A stretch of 5,085 nt of DNA from JAZFYD01 sp036443405 (GTDB lineage Bacteria > Planctomycetota > PLA2): NCBI GenBank assembly GCA_036443405.1, contig JAZFYD010000060.1, forward strand, positions 1 to 5,085, read 5' to 3'. Positions within the stretch are counted from its first letter, which is position 1. Every line of letters begins with the position of its first letter. A program made the position numbers and the translations under genes. Of the stretch, positions 4,834 through 5,085 are shown piece by piece. The notes beneath the pieces were generated by a model that was not told where the DNA came from, ran no database searches, and saw only the letters and a program-made list of their open reading frames with translations.

Positions 4834-5085
4834 AGCGTTGTCGCTCCAACGTTTCGCGTTCGTTCTCGGTCAACAAGAAATCCAACAGCGGAGTCAGATT
4901 CGCATCCGCGATGTAACAGGCCGCACCGTCACGCACGGCGGGACGCGCCTCGACTCCGCCGAATCCGACAAACAGATCCACCTCGCCTGCGGCTTCGAGA
5001 TCCGTGACGCCGTCCCCGACAAACGCGAGTGGACGGGTCGCCACACCGCGGAAAAACCCGGGTTTGCCGAGACTGCGCGCAACCT
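4826..5085 (-). CDS. HAD-family phosphatase, probable phosphoserine phosphatase, C-terminal part (start beyond right edge)
   Basis: An open frame runs from the right edge to TGA at 4828-4826, giving 85 complete codons. A GTG at 5044 lies inside the conserved domain and is not a real start: upstream codons continue the family pattern. Visible residues carry HAD motif III lysine (LGKPGFF, codon 5065-5063) and, 16 residues on, motif IV FVGDGVTD with the magnesium-binding aspartates (GDGxxD). Next comes DLFVGFGGVEARPAVRDGA and CYIAD, which closely follow the phosphoserine phosphatase pattern known from animals and plants (D-FIGFGG...R..V...A..YI.D). The N-terminal nucleophile motif DxDxT is outside the window. 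The predicted reaction is removal of phosphate from L-phosphoserine, the last step of serine synthesis, in the cytoplasm. It is co-transcribed with the aminotransferase (8-nt overlap). Another small-molecule HAD phosphatase remains possible. The C-terminal tail ending RETLERQRCD is charged and outside the core fold. Confidence 0.88.
   Translation of the reverse strand, partial: VARSLGKPGFFRGVATRPLAFVGDGVTDLEAAGEVDLFVGFGGVEARPAVRDGAACYIADANLTPLLDFLLTENERETLERQRCD
4844..4847 (-). promoter_or_regulatory. Ribosome binding site of the aminotransferase
   Basis: GGAG on the minus strand (within TTGGAGCG), inside the end of the phosphatase gene, lies 10 nt before the GTG at 4833-4831. It supports the non-ATG start and translation of the aminotransferase from the same message as the phosphatase. 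Confidence 0.6.

Overview
The window is GC-rich (clearly above 60% by eye) and every gene I can support lies on the minus strand, so it reads from right to left. Coding strength is consistent across the reading frames. The organism looks like a high-GC Gram-negative-type bacterium: a secreted, PQQ-propeller-like protein, a large soluble GAF-GAF hybrid-type kinase, a phosphoserine phosphatase of the type also found in eukaryotes, and palindromic intergenic repeats. Planctomycetota or a similar deep lineage would fit, but that is an impression, not a demonstration.

Layout from right to left. (1) 5085-4826: C-terminal part of a HAD-family phosphatase resembling phosphoserine phosphatase; its start is beyond the window. 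(2) 4833-3727: a complete PLP-dependent class V aminotransferase whose GTG start overlaps the phosphatase stop by 8 nt. Together they look like the last two steps of phosphorylated serine synthesis (transaminase plus phosphatase). (3) 3726-3493: an intergenic stretch with a degenerate GGCCTT/GCCTC-rich tract, which runs into the last codons of the aminotransferase, and a perfect 16-bp inverted repeat. (4) 3492-1315: a soluble sensor histidine kinase with two GAF domains, HisKA, HATPase_c and a C-terminal domain that looks like a receiver stripped of its phosphorylation residues. (5) 1318-653: a NarL/FixJ-type response regulator whose ATG overlaps the kinase TGA (ATGA), so the two form a translationally coupled two-component system. 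(6) 652-236: 417 bp without a convincing gene, holding two hairpin-forming repeats and a 73-bp element bounded by perfect 14-bp inverted repeats. (7) 235-1: the N-terminus of an exported protein (clear signal peptide, then a PQQ-propeller-like segment) that leaves the window.

The kinase-regulator pair probably senses a cytoplasmic signal through its GAF domains and controls transcription through the LuxR-type HTH. Its targets cannot be read from this window. No CRISPR array, tRNA, rRNA, insertion sequence or obvious novel multi-gene system was seen. The most curious items are the structured intergenic elements and the inactive receiver-like kinase tail.
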